From the NCBI GenBank assembly GCA_018389105.1, contig JACATO010002129.1, positions 434,001 through 498,000 of the forward strand: a DNA stretch of 64,000 nt, read 5' to 3'. A program made the translations under genes and the position numbers. A model generated the notes under the pieces. The model was not told the origin of the DNA. It ran no database searches and worked only from the letters and a program-made list of their open reading frames with translations. This document shows, one piece after another, positions 38,401-53,400 of the stretch (position 1 is the first letter of the stretch; every line of letters starts with the position of its first letter). This stretch comes from Nautilus pompilius (taxonomy: Eukaryota > Mollusca > Cephalopoda > Nautilida > Nautilidae).

Positions 38401-41400
38401 CTGTTAAAAAAGTACACAGGTTTAAAAAAACAAACTAACTAATGTATAGTAAAGTAAAACTAGATTTTTGGAAATGTAAACTACTTCTCTTATCTATAAA
38501 CATTGTCTCTCCCATGGTAGAAGATTTACGCTGACTGTTACTAATTTCTGGATAAGTATTTCTCCTTAGTTTTAGCTGTATCTTCTCTTTTAATATCAGA
38601 GAACAGCAAAAAACTCCTCAAACTAAGTACAAGTAGAGACTGCACAGGTTCAGAAATAATAGTAATTCTTTAACAAGAATACTTAATGGCATTAGGGGTA
38701 CAGAAAAAAACAACAACTTAGTCCAGTGGTCAGATCAACAAACAAAGTCAAGAAGGGCCTGAGTTCACTTCCTGTTGGAATGGATTGGATTGGCATACTT
38801 TCCAGTTGCTTCTCAATCTTCTTCACCAGATGGTTGTGAGGATTTCCTCTAGAACATTCAGTTTCCTTCCACACCTAAAAATGAAGGCTCTAAAAGGGAT
38901 TTCCCGACTAAAACTGGAAGTGCCAGGCTCACATAGCAGAGGACTGGCAAAGCTTTAGCAGACAACTGAGCCGCTACATTCCCTCACTGGAGTTGTCTAC
39001 CTTGTAGACATCAATGCATGTAAAAAAAGATTTAAATACAAATCAACAAAGTAAATATTTGAACAGTAAAGGGCAGTAATTTTTTCAGTGTTTTAGGAAC
39101 TACTTTTTCTCAGTTAGTAACATCTACTGATGATATTGCACTAAGTGCTTATAATACAATAATTGTCTAAAATACTGGTTGGTTATCTTTATGATAGAGC
39201 TTGTTTCAGAGTTTGTTTTTTTTTTTACAAACTACCCACTAATGTCATACCAAACCCTCCCTACATCCTAGCTTTTGATGTGAAACATCATTAAGTTTTC
39301 ACCGAAGATGTTAACGAACTTAACCAACCAGAGATAAGAATGACGTCATCGCCTTATCAATACAAGTCTCTCTCTGATCATCAGCTCATTTGTTCTATCA
39401 TGGGAGTGACAGTGTCCAAAACTCTTGAGGTTTCCCCATTTTTTTTTAAAAAAAAAAAAGAAAGAAAGAAGAGAAAACAAATATTAGAATACAGAAATCT
39501 AATCATAAAAGTTTGTCTGAATAAAACCGAATAATTGTCATAAAATGCGAAACATTTTAACACTTCCCACTGATTACATTATTGAAAAGACTTTTATGCA
39601 AACTAGTCTAATCCCTTCATTTGTACACATGTGTACATAAATGTACCACTGTTTGGTGCCCATACTTTGACAAATGTATATACATTAAATGGACTGCATA
39701 TTCTAATTCCAACTCAATTGGGAGGAGGGTTCCTGAGGAAGGTATATATATATATATGAATGACTCTCTCTCTCTTAGTGTGTGTGTGTGTGTGTGTGTT
39801 TGTGTATTTTTAAGGCAGAAAAGAGATTTTCGATTTTAGGGAGATGGATTACTGAGGTGTACTTGGGGAGCCTTGAAATCAAGCTGGGTTCTATTCAGTT
39901 CAGTACCACCCATGAAGTTTGTTTGTTTGCTGGTAGACACAGCGAAAAAAGAAACCTCATTTGTTTAGGTGAGTGAACAAGCAGGAATGCTCAGAGGAAT
40001 CACGCCAACAGACTGATGCAGAAGAAATTGATTAATAAAAAAACAATAAACAAACCACACTGGAAGGTCCACCAACCCAGTCAGTCCCTTGCTGCATGGG
40101 TTAGCAGACTTTTAGATCACCACCGCTCCTCCAGACTCTTATGAGAAGAAAATACTGTTTCCAAGTACAGCAAATGAAATTTAAAAAGCACAAAGCCATT
40201 TAGATACTAAAATAATGGATTCTAGTCCCTTTTCTTCTTTTGGAAAACTATTCAAATACTTTGAAAAGGCTTATTATGTCACTTAACACAAGGGAAAACA
40301 CAATACCTTGCCAGCAAGCATTGTATACATTAAAATTCCCAGGGACCACCAATCAGCTGTGTGACCATAGGGATATACTGCTAAGACTTCTGGGGCTGAA
40401 ATACAACAAAAGTAAAAATAATTTATTCAAAAAAAGAGACCGAGTAAGCAGATTGTGTGATAATTAGATAGCACACTAAACTAATGATTAATAATAAAGT
40501 GTAAAATCAGCCGAATACTTTTTGATTTGAAGGCCTTGTAAAGTTATATTGGGATTTTGTCTCCTTGTAATACCAAACTAAGTGAGAAAAATACTGGTTC
40601 AACCACAGTCAGAAGATCAAATTAACTTTACTGCATGTCAGAAAAGTAACCAATCTTTTGTTAGAAAAAGATAAATCTAAATTATATAATCTACTATGCT
40701 GGATTTAAAAATTCCCATCCTTGAAAATTAATATTTACTTACATAGAATTCATGTAATCACTGCCGTAGTCCAAAGTTGAAACAACAGAATGTCCACATT
40801 ACCCAATTTTTACACCAAAAAATACTAAGTTCCTTCCATCTTTTAACAATAAAAATAAAAACCAATCTCCTAAATCAATTTGTGTTTACTTCAGTAGTTA
40901 CAAGGATGCAGAAAGCATTTGTGGATTATGCAAAGACTAAGAGAAATAATGAATTCAATTCTTAAATTAATTCATACTACTGATATTAACCACAGCAATT
41001 ATACAGGGTGCAGCAAAATGATCTGACACATTTGTATTTTTAATAAAAGCCAAATAGAGTAAAGAACGAAAAATTTGTTTTTATTTTCGAAATGTACATA
41101 GAATGCCATTTTGTTTCATTTGGTTTTAAAAATTAAATCACTCAAGTGGGTACCGTTATTGTCCACACACTGTTGAAGGCGTTCACGAAAGTTGTCCATA
41201 ACCCAGCGGGTCATTTCATGTGGAATGGCAGCAATTTCTTGGTGAATGACATCTTTTAATCGCTCAATAGATTGAGGGCGATGAGTGTATACCTTTGATT
41301 TCAGATATCCCCACAGAAAAAAATCGCATGGGTTCAAATCAGGTGATCGGGCGGGCCAACCGATGTCACTATGCAATGAAATCAAATGACCGGGGAACAT

Positions 41401-44400
41401 CTCCCTCAAAATTCCCATCACACGTCGAGAAGTGTGGGCTGTTGCCCCATCCTGTTGAAACCAAACATTGTCCTTATCGTCAAGTTCATTCATTTTGGGT
41501 TTCAGAAAAGTCTCTAGCATCACACAATATCGATCAGAGTTCACAGTCACTGTAACATTGTCTTCTTCGAAGAAGGACCCCAAATGCCAAATTCTGCTAC
41601 CGCACACCATACGGTTACCCGAGGACAATGCAAAGAGCGTTGGTGCAACTCACAAGGGTTGTTCTCGGCCCAGTATCGTAAGTTTTGCTTATTCACGCTG
41701 CCACACAGGTGAAAATGCGCCTCGTCACTGAACAACACAACAGCTGCACGGGGGACATGTTGTTGAATTTCCAAACACAATGCTCTGCGAGTTTTAAAGT
41801 CTCTTTCACTGAGTTGTTGTGCCAACATCATTTTGTACGGATGCATTTGCAGTTCCATGTGAAGAATTCTTCGCAAACTTCTATCGCGGAATTTTCTTTA
41901 GAACCTAACTAATAATTGTTCTGGCAGTCCAAGGTCGGCCGGTTGATTTTCGTTTCAATGCTGATCCACTAACTCTAAAGTTGGTAACCCACAGCAAAAT
42001 TGTGTTTCGAGTAGGCACGGGATCATGTCTACCAAGCCTGAAGTGTACACGGAATGCTCTTTGTGTTGCAATTACGGATTCGTTGTTTTTGATAAAGGTT
42101 TCCACGATGAAAGCGCGATGTTCACCCGTCCAATTCATGTCGGCAACTGAAAACGAAATGAAACAAAATGGCATTCTATGTACATTTCGAAAATAAAAAC
42201 ATTTTTTTCGTTCTTTACTCTCTTTGGCTTTTATTAAAAATACAAATGTGTCAGATCATTTTGCCGCACCCTGTATTACTAAAACATATTTGCTGATATC
42301 TAACCTATGTTATGTTACAGGTATACAAAATTCACAGTTTTGGTGTATGAATACATGTTTTTCTTATGTTAATTCCTATTTTTAAACTTTACTAATATGT
42401 AATTTATGCTTTAAATTAATGTAACTAACCTATAGTTAGGACAGCTGGTGATCCAGTGATTAGACTACCAGTCAGCCATAGCCTAAGTTCAAATCTTGGT
42501 TAACATCAGCTAGGTTTGGCATACCTCCTTAGCATGGTTTCTTCACCAGCCAATTTTACCACCCCTCAGGAGCAGCCCCCAGCCATACCTAGGTGCTTAC
42601 TCAGTCACCAAGGCTCACACCCCATACCTTCCCCCTTCTAGCTCCCTGCTGTGAGATGTTCTTATGGCTTGAAGGTCAACACTGGAATCACCAAGGAAAA
42701 AAATTTTTTTAATTAAAAGCTAAAACAAAATTTTTAAAAAATTCTATTTATTCAAGTAATTGAGCACATCCAGTTGTTCTACAGTATTCTAGTATTCTTG
42801 TTGTTTCTTTTTGAGTATTTCTAACAGGGTAGTTCACCCTAAATGTGTTATTGCACAAACCTTTAAAAGAACATTAATGCCTTACAGCCCCCTTTTACAT
42901 GCAATTTAGCGTTTTTTTTGTTTCTATTATCTATTTTCATTTTATATTTTATTTGTATTTATCATCAGAGAGATCACAAATACTTATCAATGATGGCTCT
43001 CACTTTCACATGCAGTTACCTTCTTTGATAAATTTAAATATAAGAAAACACTAAATTATCACATTTCCACAAGGCAGAACTGGTTATTTTCTATAAACTC
43101 AACCTTATTTTGTAGTCATTTCTCTAATTTCAGTTAAATATTCTATCTAGTTACCCATGTACTGTAAAGTGCCACATATAGTTCTAGTCCGTTGGCCTCT
43201 CTGCAGCCATTTGGCCAAACCAAAGTCTATTAACTGGACATGACCTGCAGAACACAAAGTATTCCATAGAGTGAAATATTCTTAAAATTTAAAAATTCAA
43301 TATAAATTAGTTATATAAGCATATCACTGGTGTAAGAAATGATAAAATCCCTCAATTTTTTTTTAAAAAAAGATATTTATCGTATTTTTCAGGCTATAAG
43401 TCAAATAGTCATTTCCCCATGTTTTCCAAGCCTTCATCGTACAGTAATAACGGCATAAAGTTTGTCGGATAAATCAGCAGTGGTGGATAGCAACAAAGTG
43501 AGAAATTTGGGGAATGAAAGAGTTTTAGGCGAAAGAGAGAGGATGAAGGTGAAATAAAGCAGCTTCAATCCAAATGGAACACAGTTTGAATTGATTTTTG
43601 CCTATCAAATAAAAAGTTGAATCATCTAGCTTTGCAACCACTGTTCGCTTTCTTTGCTCTTTTCAGCCGGTCATAATGAATCCTTCGCTTTTTGCCAAAT
43701 GCAAACACATTTCTCACTAATGCCATACTGCCGTTTTGCTGCCATATTTCCAACATTGTTTTCAGCAAAATTCACCAGTTCCAGTTTAAAAGCTGCAGTG
43801 TATGCTCTCCTTTTCTTTATAGCAGGCATTTTCAAGTAAGGGCTGATATTTTTTTTCAACTTTGATGAACTGAAACTCCAATAACACAATGATATCTGCA
43901 TCCGCTAAGCACTAACTGAATCTGATCAGCATTCACCCCCCCCACACACACACGCGTACAATCATACATAAATTTCCCCTTGATACTTAAAGGTCCTATG
44001 TTCCCAGTATCATGATTTCATCCATGTATAAGTCAGAGTGGAGTATATAAGTCAGTGGTCAGGCCTTTGCAGAAAAAAGTATTGACTTATACACTGAAAA
44101 ATACGGTAAATCCTAAAAATAAGGTTTGTGAAATACATTTATTTATGAAAAATTTACAAAATTCATCTTTGTTTAAAGAAAGTGTTACTAGATGTACAGT
44201 GGAAACATATTGTACACTATTTACATGCACACCCTGTGCTTAAAGAAATGTTTAAGTCAGTGCCAATGCAATATTCAGCACAAATTGAGGCATACACATG
44301 GCATCTTCCTCATTAATATAACCCTCTGTAACAACAACTCTGTATCACTCCCAGCACAAATACTAATGAGTGCCGCTAGACGGGTGGCACAAGGAAGGTA

Positions 44401-47400
44401 AAAATTGATGTACCATACAGAGGAGCAAACAAACTTTAAAAAGTATAACTGTTTTTTGCTGTAAATTTTATTATCATCTGCAAGCTTAAAATTTTAAGTA
44501 AATATAAAGGCAATCACTTACCATATGTATCAAACATAATATTTTCCATCTGAAATTATTAAAATAAATAGATAAATAAATAAGTGTAGATAAGCATCAT
44601 TTCATAATTTTGTAATGTATATATTAAAATGTTTCAATTTAAATTCTACCAAAGCGTTAGTGGAAAATGAAGGTAGACAGAAGAGAGCGACTTAGCCAGC
44701 ATAAATAAACAGTTCAGATTACACATTGAAATGGCTGTCTTCATACAGAATAGTTTTTAGTATGAATAACTGTAAACATCTAGTTATCTACTTACACGGA
44801 TGTTCATTCTGACAGAGAGTCTGGAATTATTATTATCATCAAAAGTGAAAATACAAAAATAACAAAATAAAACTACACAAACAGATAAATAGAATATTTT
44901 TAACTGTTCACATTAGTTCATCTTCAAATGAATAAAACTAACACAAGCATAAAAGATGAAAACAGAAGAATATCACTAAAATGGAAAGTTGGGCCTCATG
45001 TATGCATATATATATATATATAAAGTTGGAGAAATGAAAACAATGAAATTCAAATTGGTGGGAAAAGATACAAAGGAAAAGAAGTTTTGCTTTCATTCAA
45101 AACAAGATTTAAATGTTTGATAAATTGAGATTTTTAGATATGCAGTTTGATATTCAAACAAGATGTGGCTAGTGTCTGACATCCTCCAAAAAATGTGATT
45201 CAAAAGATCTGGATGCTGGACAGATACACCATGAACCTCAGATGTCTTGCTTATGTAAGCAGACAACCACCTATCCTAGAGGAGTACAGACATTAAATTG
45301 GAAGAGCAGACCAATTCCATTAAGTGTTGAAAATTAAACTTTAAATTCCTTAAATGGAGACAGTGAAGCACAAAACCTAATTAAAGACCAAGAAAATAAA
45401 AAACAAAAAAAAAAAGAGAGAGATTGTCAAGTAACCTGTTTTGCAACATCATGTTTACATACCTGAGATAGAAGCAGTTTTGAAAGAACTTGATGTATGT
45501 TATTAGACAGATTCTGTGGAAACAGTTCTGCAGTAATGTTTCAGTAGTACAGGAAACCTCTTTATGAAAATTAGTAAAATTTTACAAAGTTTTTTGAGAG
45601 AGAACATGTAAACAAAATTAGATTTACATAAAATGGAAAATATTCTATTTCATTTCAAACCCAGTGTATGTAGGTTTACAGAAAACTGACACTTCTAGAA
45701 GGTTATCAATGAGACTTAGTGGATATCAAGGCAAGACAATTTCCCATCATGCCCCACCTCAATAGTAAACTGTAAACTGATATGGGAAGAATTCAGCCAC
45801 TGTAAAAATAAAAAAAAATAATACTAGTGGCATTATTAACAAAATAAAATACTCCTAACAATACTTACAATAGAGTGAGGATTTGAACAGAAAATTGTAA
45901 AAATTGTTATTCAACAAAACAATAAAATATTGGCTAAGACAAAAGGACCAAGGTGATATCCCATGACAACACTATCAATTCTGAATGTGCAATTTATTAC
46001 TGGAAATAAAACAAATGTATGAAGTAGCCATAACCAACAATTTAAACATCCCTGATTCTGAAATAGCATAGGAAAGCTATTGTTACCATGATACAATTTG
46101 TCAATACAAATCAAAAAGCATTTGTAAATAACAAAACACCCATCAAAACTGCACATACACATTAATCAGTTATTAAATTATCATCTTTCAAGAGAGATTT
46201 TTAAGTCCAAGGTCATCTCCAATGACTTAACAACAGAAGATGAGTAAACATGCAAGAAGCCCCTTTCTGTCTTATAGGAGCAAAAGGTTTTTAAAAGGTC
46301 TGGTAAACATCCTTGAGCATTAGTGACACAGGAGTCCAGGTTTCAGCAAACCATGCCTGGTGGTTGTACCTAGTTTTGAAGAAGACTTTCAAACCCCCAT
46401 GTCCTCAGTCTATGCATGGTCAAGTATGAAGAGTTTTAGGATGGGCAGCAAGTTGGCATACTGCAGGTAAGACAGAAGTGGTGTCTCTTGAAGAACATCA
46501 CAATTCTGCCAGGTACATTGACAATTTGACAACACATCGCTTAGCAAAGTAACAAAAAGGCATACTGGGAAATGATGTCATTGTTTTTCAGGAGAATTGT
46601 GCTGAATGCCACACCTTGCATGACCAGAGTCTGGAAAAGGAATCAAGGCATTCAACTTCTGTCCTGGATACTCCAAAACCCTGGTAAGAATTTGATCAAG
46701 CACCTGTCGGAGCATCTAGATCATTAGCTGAGAGAAACATGTCCACACCCCGCCATTCTGATGGGATTAAAGGAAGCTCTAATACAGATATTATGAAGAT
46801 TCCTGGACCAAAATGTGATACAAAATCTCAATGCCAAACTGGATAGAAACTGTTTGCACTGCAATAGGTCACCAAACCTAGTACTAACACATTCTATTGC
46901 TTGTCTTCGTTTGCTATTTTCTTTAAGTACTAACAATGTAATAACAACTGGTCAACCATGCACTTATCTTTTAGATCTGTAATACTAAATACTAGTAAGA
47001 AAAGTGATGGTATCCTACATGATGTAGTGGCTAGTAAATGCATGTACGACATTCATGGTTTAAAATAACTTAAGCTAATAACTAGTGATAACAGGATTCA
47101 ATATAAACCACTGTAACCTGTTTGCCCAAGAAAAGTTGAAAACGAAAGTAGAATTGTAGACAGATTGATTTTTGGCTTTATTTACTACTGGACAAGAAAG
47201 TATTTAAAATCTCTGCTGATCAATGCATTACTTTTATATAATGATACATTAAAAGATGTATTATGGACATAATCAAAACTTACTTTTAGATCTCTATATA
47301 TTATCCCAGATCTATGCAAGTAATCTACAAAATAAAAATAGTGGAATAAACATAAGAATGATTTAAATCATATATTTACACACACACACACACACACACA

Positions 47401-50400
47401 GACAGACAGAGAGAGAGAGAGAGACAGACACAGAGTTTCATATTTGATTGAAAAAATAAGGCATATAAAAGAAAGAAAAATAAATATATATATTTCTAAA
47501 GGATTTGTTCCATTCGTTTTTCATAACTCAAGCAAAGTCTGCAAATGCTAAAATTATGATGCTCTATGCTCACAATATAAGAGTGCTGAGTACATCGACT
47601 TTAATATCAACTGCTGAAGATAAATCTATCAGTATCTCCAGATCACTTTCAATCCCTACCAGTGCCAGGAATCTTTGGGGCTATGTATATATATGATCCT
47701 CCAAGAAACATTATGGTTTAGGGTATCCAAGTACCAAGTAGTGGTTCTCATTGTGCCAGACTATTACCTAGTTTTATAACTTGGCTCTATGTTGACAACA
47801 CATGATGCAGCAGCTGGGTGCTGACACAAATCCAAAACGTGATATACTTGATTTTTTTATTATTATTTACTTTTAACGATGTGAAGATGGTTTTTCTACT
47901 GTTGTTGACTGATGATGACTAAAATGGTGTGATGCTTGTACAGATCATGTTGAGCATTTCTGTGACAACAAGTTTGTCTGTACTCAGAAATACTTTCAAC
48001 TACGTACAGTGAATCATGCCCTGGCTTTATAAGATGAGATGATGAACAATAAAAAAGGAATGAGTATAAAATAGTGGCCAATAAATCAAACGTCATAAGC
48101 AGCAGCCTTAAAAAAATCCTAGGAAGGAAGAAACATGCTGATCTACTATTTCAGAAAAGAACAAATGTAACTATCGATTCTAGAATTGCCTACTTTGGAG
48201 CAAGCATTTGAACTCCTTCACCAATCAGAAAAAAATTGTCGATCATACATATATATATTTAATCCTTAAAGAAACTTCTTTCCCATTGTTTTGTTTTTAA
48301 ATATTTTATTTCAATTTTCAAAAATACAGGAAAATGCTGCTGCTGAAATGAAAAGGTCCTTATAAAACACTATGCACTAATACTGAAATACCAAGAAGTT
48401 TCCAAAAGTCGTGATGCTAGTTTTACCATTATTATCTAGGGGTTTTTTGTTTTGTTTTTTTAGGTGGATTTAGTCTCGTGTGTGTGCATGTGCTTCACTG
48501 ATGACAATTTCATTGATCTGAGTTTGAATCTTCTCCACCAAATAGGATGGACCGGTAAGTATGATATATACAGTAAATTTGTCATGGTAAAACCCTGATG
48601 ATTCCAGGGGCTACATCTGGTGTCCAGCTAGTGGTGTCGTATCTTTTACTCTCCTGCTACTAAGTTGCCCCTAGTCATAAGTTCTAGTAAGGTCTTCTTC
48701 AGGGTCAGATAATATCAAGTGCACTATGCATATTTGTGTCCTGAGCCACACTGATCCACAACCTCTTTCCCAGCCAATGCAGATTTCTACATCCCATGAG
48801 TATAGGTAACTAGGACATACAAGGTAATGCTTTAAGATGGACTTTTTCAACATATTTAACTAAATGGTGGTCAAATTCAAGTAGGTCAACTCTTTCCCCC
48901 ACACACTGACATTTTAACAACTTTCTCTCCGCATGCTGATAAATAAATCTTGGCAATCACCTTAATACCCTCACTTTGTTTTTTGTTGTCTTCCCCTATT
49001 CTTGGATTAGTGAAACATTACTGCTAGAGCTATTATGAATACCGTAACATGCTCTCATGGGCATAGTTTCATTTGAGAATGAGTCATTGCTGGTGTGAAT
49101 AAACAGAAATAAATAGTTTGTGGTATGCTTGAATTTAAGGAAAAAATCTTCTTAACATGTTAAACATCAGAATGCAAAGATAATAAACAGCTTTAAAAAG
49201 AATTACAAATTATTATCATTTACGTTTTTATTGTTACTGATGTCATTATTACTACTATTAATGATATCAATATTATTCTGTGAATATGAAAAAGAACGCA
49301 ATGCATATTTTTGGGTGAAATGAAGATGATGTAACTCAGTTTTTACAAAATAATTTATACATACTGTGCAGAAAGAAAATATTGTACTTACTCAACACAA
49401 CCGCTAGTTCTGCTATTTGGTAGCAAACCAGCTTTTCTGAAAAGCTGCCATGATGATTCCATAAGGAAAACATGTCTCCATGCTCCACAAAAGTCAAAAC
49501 TATTAAAAAAAAATTAACAATAATAATATCACAATAAGAATAAATACAATAATAAGTACCAAAACTATCTGAAGATAAAAGAAGAAAAAGAATAACCAAG
49601 AACCCAGTGAAAACACAGCAAACAATTTCAGAAGTGAGTCGTTTGGTTAAATTTAAAGATTTAAATAAAAAGTTAAGAAAATGTTTAAAATATTGCATGA
49701 GATTAGAATTTTTTTAAAAATTGAAGCAAAGATCAGTAGCAGATGAACATTATCAGGTGAAGCATTACCAAATTCTGATTTTTTTAAATGTTATATGGAG
49801 TTATATAAAAAATTATTTTAAATCACTGCTTGTTTTAAACAGCGGATTAGCATAGAATATATATGGTGCTCCTCTGTTGTAGCATCAGCCACAGTTCAAC
49901 TTTCAATAGGTCTGTGCTGTTTGGTGTCTCGCCAGTCAATGATGGGGAAGGGGTCTTTTTCTGTAAGGATTTCCTTCAGGTAATCTGGTTTTAACCAGAA
50001 GATTTCTAGTATGTTCTTTCCATGCCAACCCATGTTTAATGCCACACAAACACTTTTCTCCACCTAGTTAGAGTTACGGGTCCTGATCACCAGAACTACT
50101 CTCAAAGGCTTATCAGGGGACCTGGAAACAATAGCTGCTTGTTCTGTTAGCCACATCTGAAAACATATTTTTATAAACAGTCATCAATGACTAACATCCA
50201 TATGACTTCACACAAGCAGCTTCAATAGAATGGGTTCTGAATTCCACCCCTCCCAATGAATTGGGAGTTTTCAGAACAGTATTCTTGCATATGCTGAGCG
50301 TGTTGTTTACTTAAACTAATAACACTAAAAAGAAAGCAAAACTGACTTTATTCCCTCCTCAAATTAATGTTTAATCTAGACAAAGCCTTACATTTTAAAA

Positions 50401-53400
50401 GCTAATACAATATTTTTTTCATTTTTAATTTAAAAAAAGAAAAATTAATCAGATTTTACATATAAATAGACCTCCTAGAAAAACTCTCTAAATAGTAGTA
50501 TACCATGGCTACTGATCTTTTAGAAATTCTTTATTGCAACACCAATGAACAAGTTTCCTACTTTCCTAGAAATTTATCCATGCAGCTACATACCCATGTA
50601 TAAATGGTTCTTTGACTGCCAGTAGTCCACAATTTGAACTATAAATGGATGGTGGCCCAGCATAGACTATGAAAAAATACAAACAAACAAAATTCTGTTA
50701 AAATCAGATCGCTCTTTTCTAAAGAGAAATTGTTAATCCGTCTTTGTTAAAATAAAAACAAGGGTCATAAAAATCTTATAGATTCATTTGTTTAAAAGTG
50801 CCTTAAGGGCAGCCCAGATTGGCATTTTTACCACCAAAGTCTACCTTTTTATTCTGTAACTAAAAATGTAACCTTCACTCCTTGAAGTATGTCTGCTAAT
50901 TTGTTTGATAAAAGAATGGAAACACCAAGTGTCCTTACTTGTATAACTGCTTCATCTTTACACTGCTGTATAGCATTTTCAAGGATAATCTGTGTTTTGC
51001 TCAGTATCTAAAAAAACAAATACACAATTTAAAAAAAAATTTAAGTAAAAATCCAAATTAAAGTGTCAACATCAATGCCAACATAAGTGAAATTCCTTTG
51101 GCTACTTTAAAATAAACCAATAAAATCACAAATGGCTTTAATACAAATTATATACCGAATACCTTCAAATTCTTTTTCAATATAAGCATTACAGTGCCTT
51201 GTGTCTGATAAAATACCATAGTGTAACATTTACAATGGGCCAGGTAGTCTGTTGTAAGCATGATTATTGTACAATGCATAAAAAATAATTAAATTAGGAA
51301 TCCTGAATCAACTTTTCTTAAACTTTACTCTTAGTAGATAACTAAACCATTAACTGTAATATTTTCATGTGATGTTCTTTCACAATAATTATGATGTAAA
51401 TAGACTGCTTTGATATTAACTTTTTACCAGGAAAATGCACAAAAGGGAAAACTTCTTATGAAGAACTTTCTACTACTTCACTGATCTGTCCTAAAAGTTA
51501 TTAAAAAATTTTTGGTACATTTGTATGGGCAAAGCCATAACTCTCCTATTAAAAACACCACAAAATTCTGTCATTTATGAGCATGGAGGTGTATGGCAAA
51601 CAAATGTAGTGGATTGCATGCCAATTTTATATATGTTTGTTTTTCAGTTCTTCAGTGTTTATTTCTTGACTGCAAAAATTCTGTAACACCTTTCCTTTGC
51701 TTCACCGTTGTATTTTTGTACGTAACAGCAGTTCCCTGTAACCAGCAATCAAGCTTATCAAACTAACTTTTAAATAACCTTCTTTGTAAAAAGCCTTTGG
51801 GGAAATTCTACAACATGAGGGGAAAAAATAGATATCACCATTTTATTCTATATATGGTGGAAATTTATTCACAAACCCACAAAATATCAGAAAGTAGTTG
51901 TTTTAAATGAAGCATCATTTTTCTTCATGAGTGTGCCTTCAAATGTAACATTACATATTTTTAAGCCTTTGGACTCCCCAAAATAGTAATTTTAGCTTTC
52001 CAAAGCCTCTGCATTTGAGTTGCTTTTGGGTTCATTTTCACTTGATTTAACATGCTAGAAGCTTGAAAAAATATTCTAAAAGTAAAAAGTCAAAAATGTG
52101 ATCTCAAGGAGAGAGAGCCAAGTCAGTGTAACATCCATCACAAAAACTCTGATTTCTTTGAATGGGCTGAAAACCAAATGGCACTCAAACATGCCCTTTC
52201 TAAGTTTCTTAGTACTAGCCAAATCCAAGTTAATAAACAAGTTGATTAGTCTTGATATTGTGTGACATGAATTTGAGAGGGGAAAGAAATTGGTAGCATC
52301 CGTCACCACATTCCTTCATTGTAAGAAAAAGATTTCATTACTGTCAATAATCATTCAATTCCTTAAAGCAAGTCAGCTCTGCCAATTACCTATAGGTGGC
52401 AGCAGTGACATACTGAATATTCATATTTTACCCACATTGCTTTACTGCTTCCTGCATAGACCTTGTGAGCTTTTTTTCAGTAGTTGTAAACAAGAAAAGG
52501 TCAAACCAGTTTCATCAAGCATCATCCACAGAAATCAAGGTTTGTATTCATTTCATTTGCTCACTCTTAAAAAATTATAATCTCCAGACTTAAATAGATA
52601 TTTGTTACCAAGAATAACAGAGTTGACAAAAAGCACTGATTAGTCTAATGCAGCTTCTTTCTGACTGTTTGGCTAGTGACCAAGGTGAATGCAAGATTCC
52701 ATTTTTCTTCACTTTCCTGATGTGCACTGAAGCATAAATTAGATGTGCATGTACATGTATTATATAATGTTACAATCATTTATTAGCACTATAATCTTTT
52801 GCAGGATGCCTTTCACCGCTGCTGAGAGACAATAAAAAAGAAAGAAACTGAAAGAACAGGGTCATTACAATGAATTCAAACGAAAAGATGCTGAACGAAA
52901 GAGACTCAGCAGACAGAAAAGAAAAGTCAAAGAGAGTGAGTTGCCTTTTTCTGTCCGAAAGAACATCACAGAAGAGAGACAAAAGCAGACTAGAGAGCAT
53001 GTGGCTAAGCACAGGGCTTCAAGAAAAGAGCAATGGGAGCAAAATAAGCAAAGCCCACCTGTCTTCAAAAGTGACCAGGCTCTTGGTAAAGTAGTGACCT
53101 GTGCTAAACGGGCATTACAAACATCCCTTCCTTGTACTCCTAAGCGGAGAAAAGCTGTCTGCAAGAGACTGTTTGATACAATGGCTATGGCTGAGGAACC
53201 AGGTCCTTCACCTGGCACTACAAGAGAAAATAATGGACTGAGCAAGGAAAAAATATCTTTGGTTCAAAATTTTTATGAACGAGAGGACATTAGTTGACAA
53301 GCTCCAGGCAGGAAAGATGTCGTGTTGGTCAGAGGTGACGATGAAACAAAGCAGAAGATTCAAGCCAGGCACCTGACATATTCAGTGATGGAAGTTTTTG

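Noticed and set aside
48470..48850. SINE or exon in the RSKR intron
   Set aside because: Less AT-rich, but the pol III boxes and the shared linker of the local SINE family were not found.
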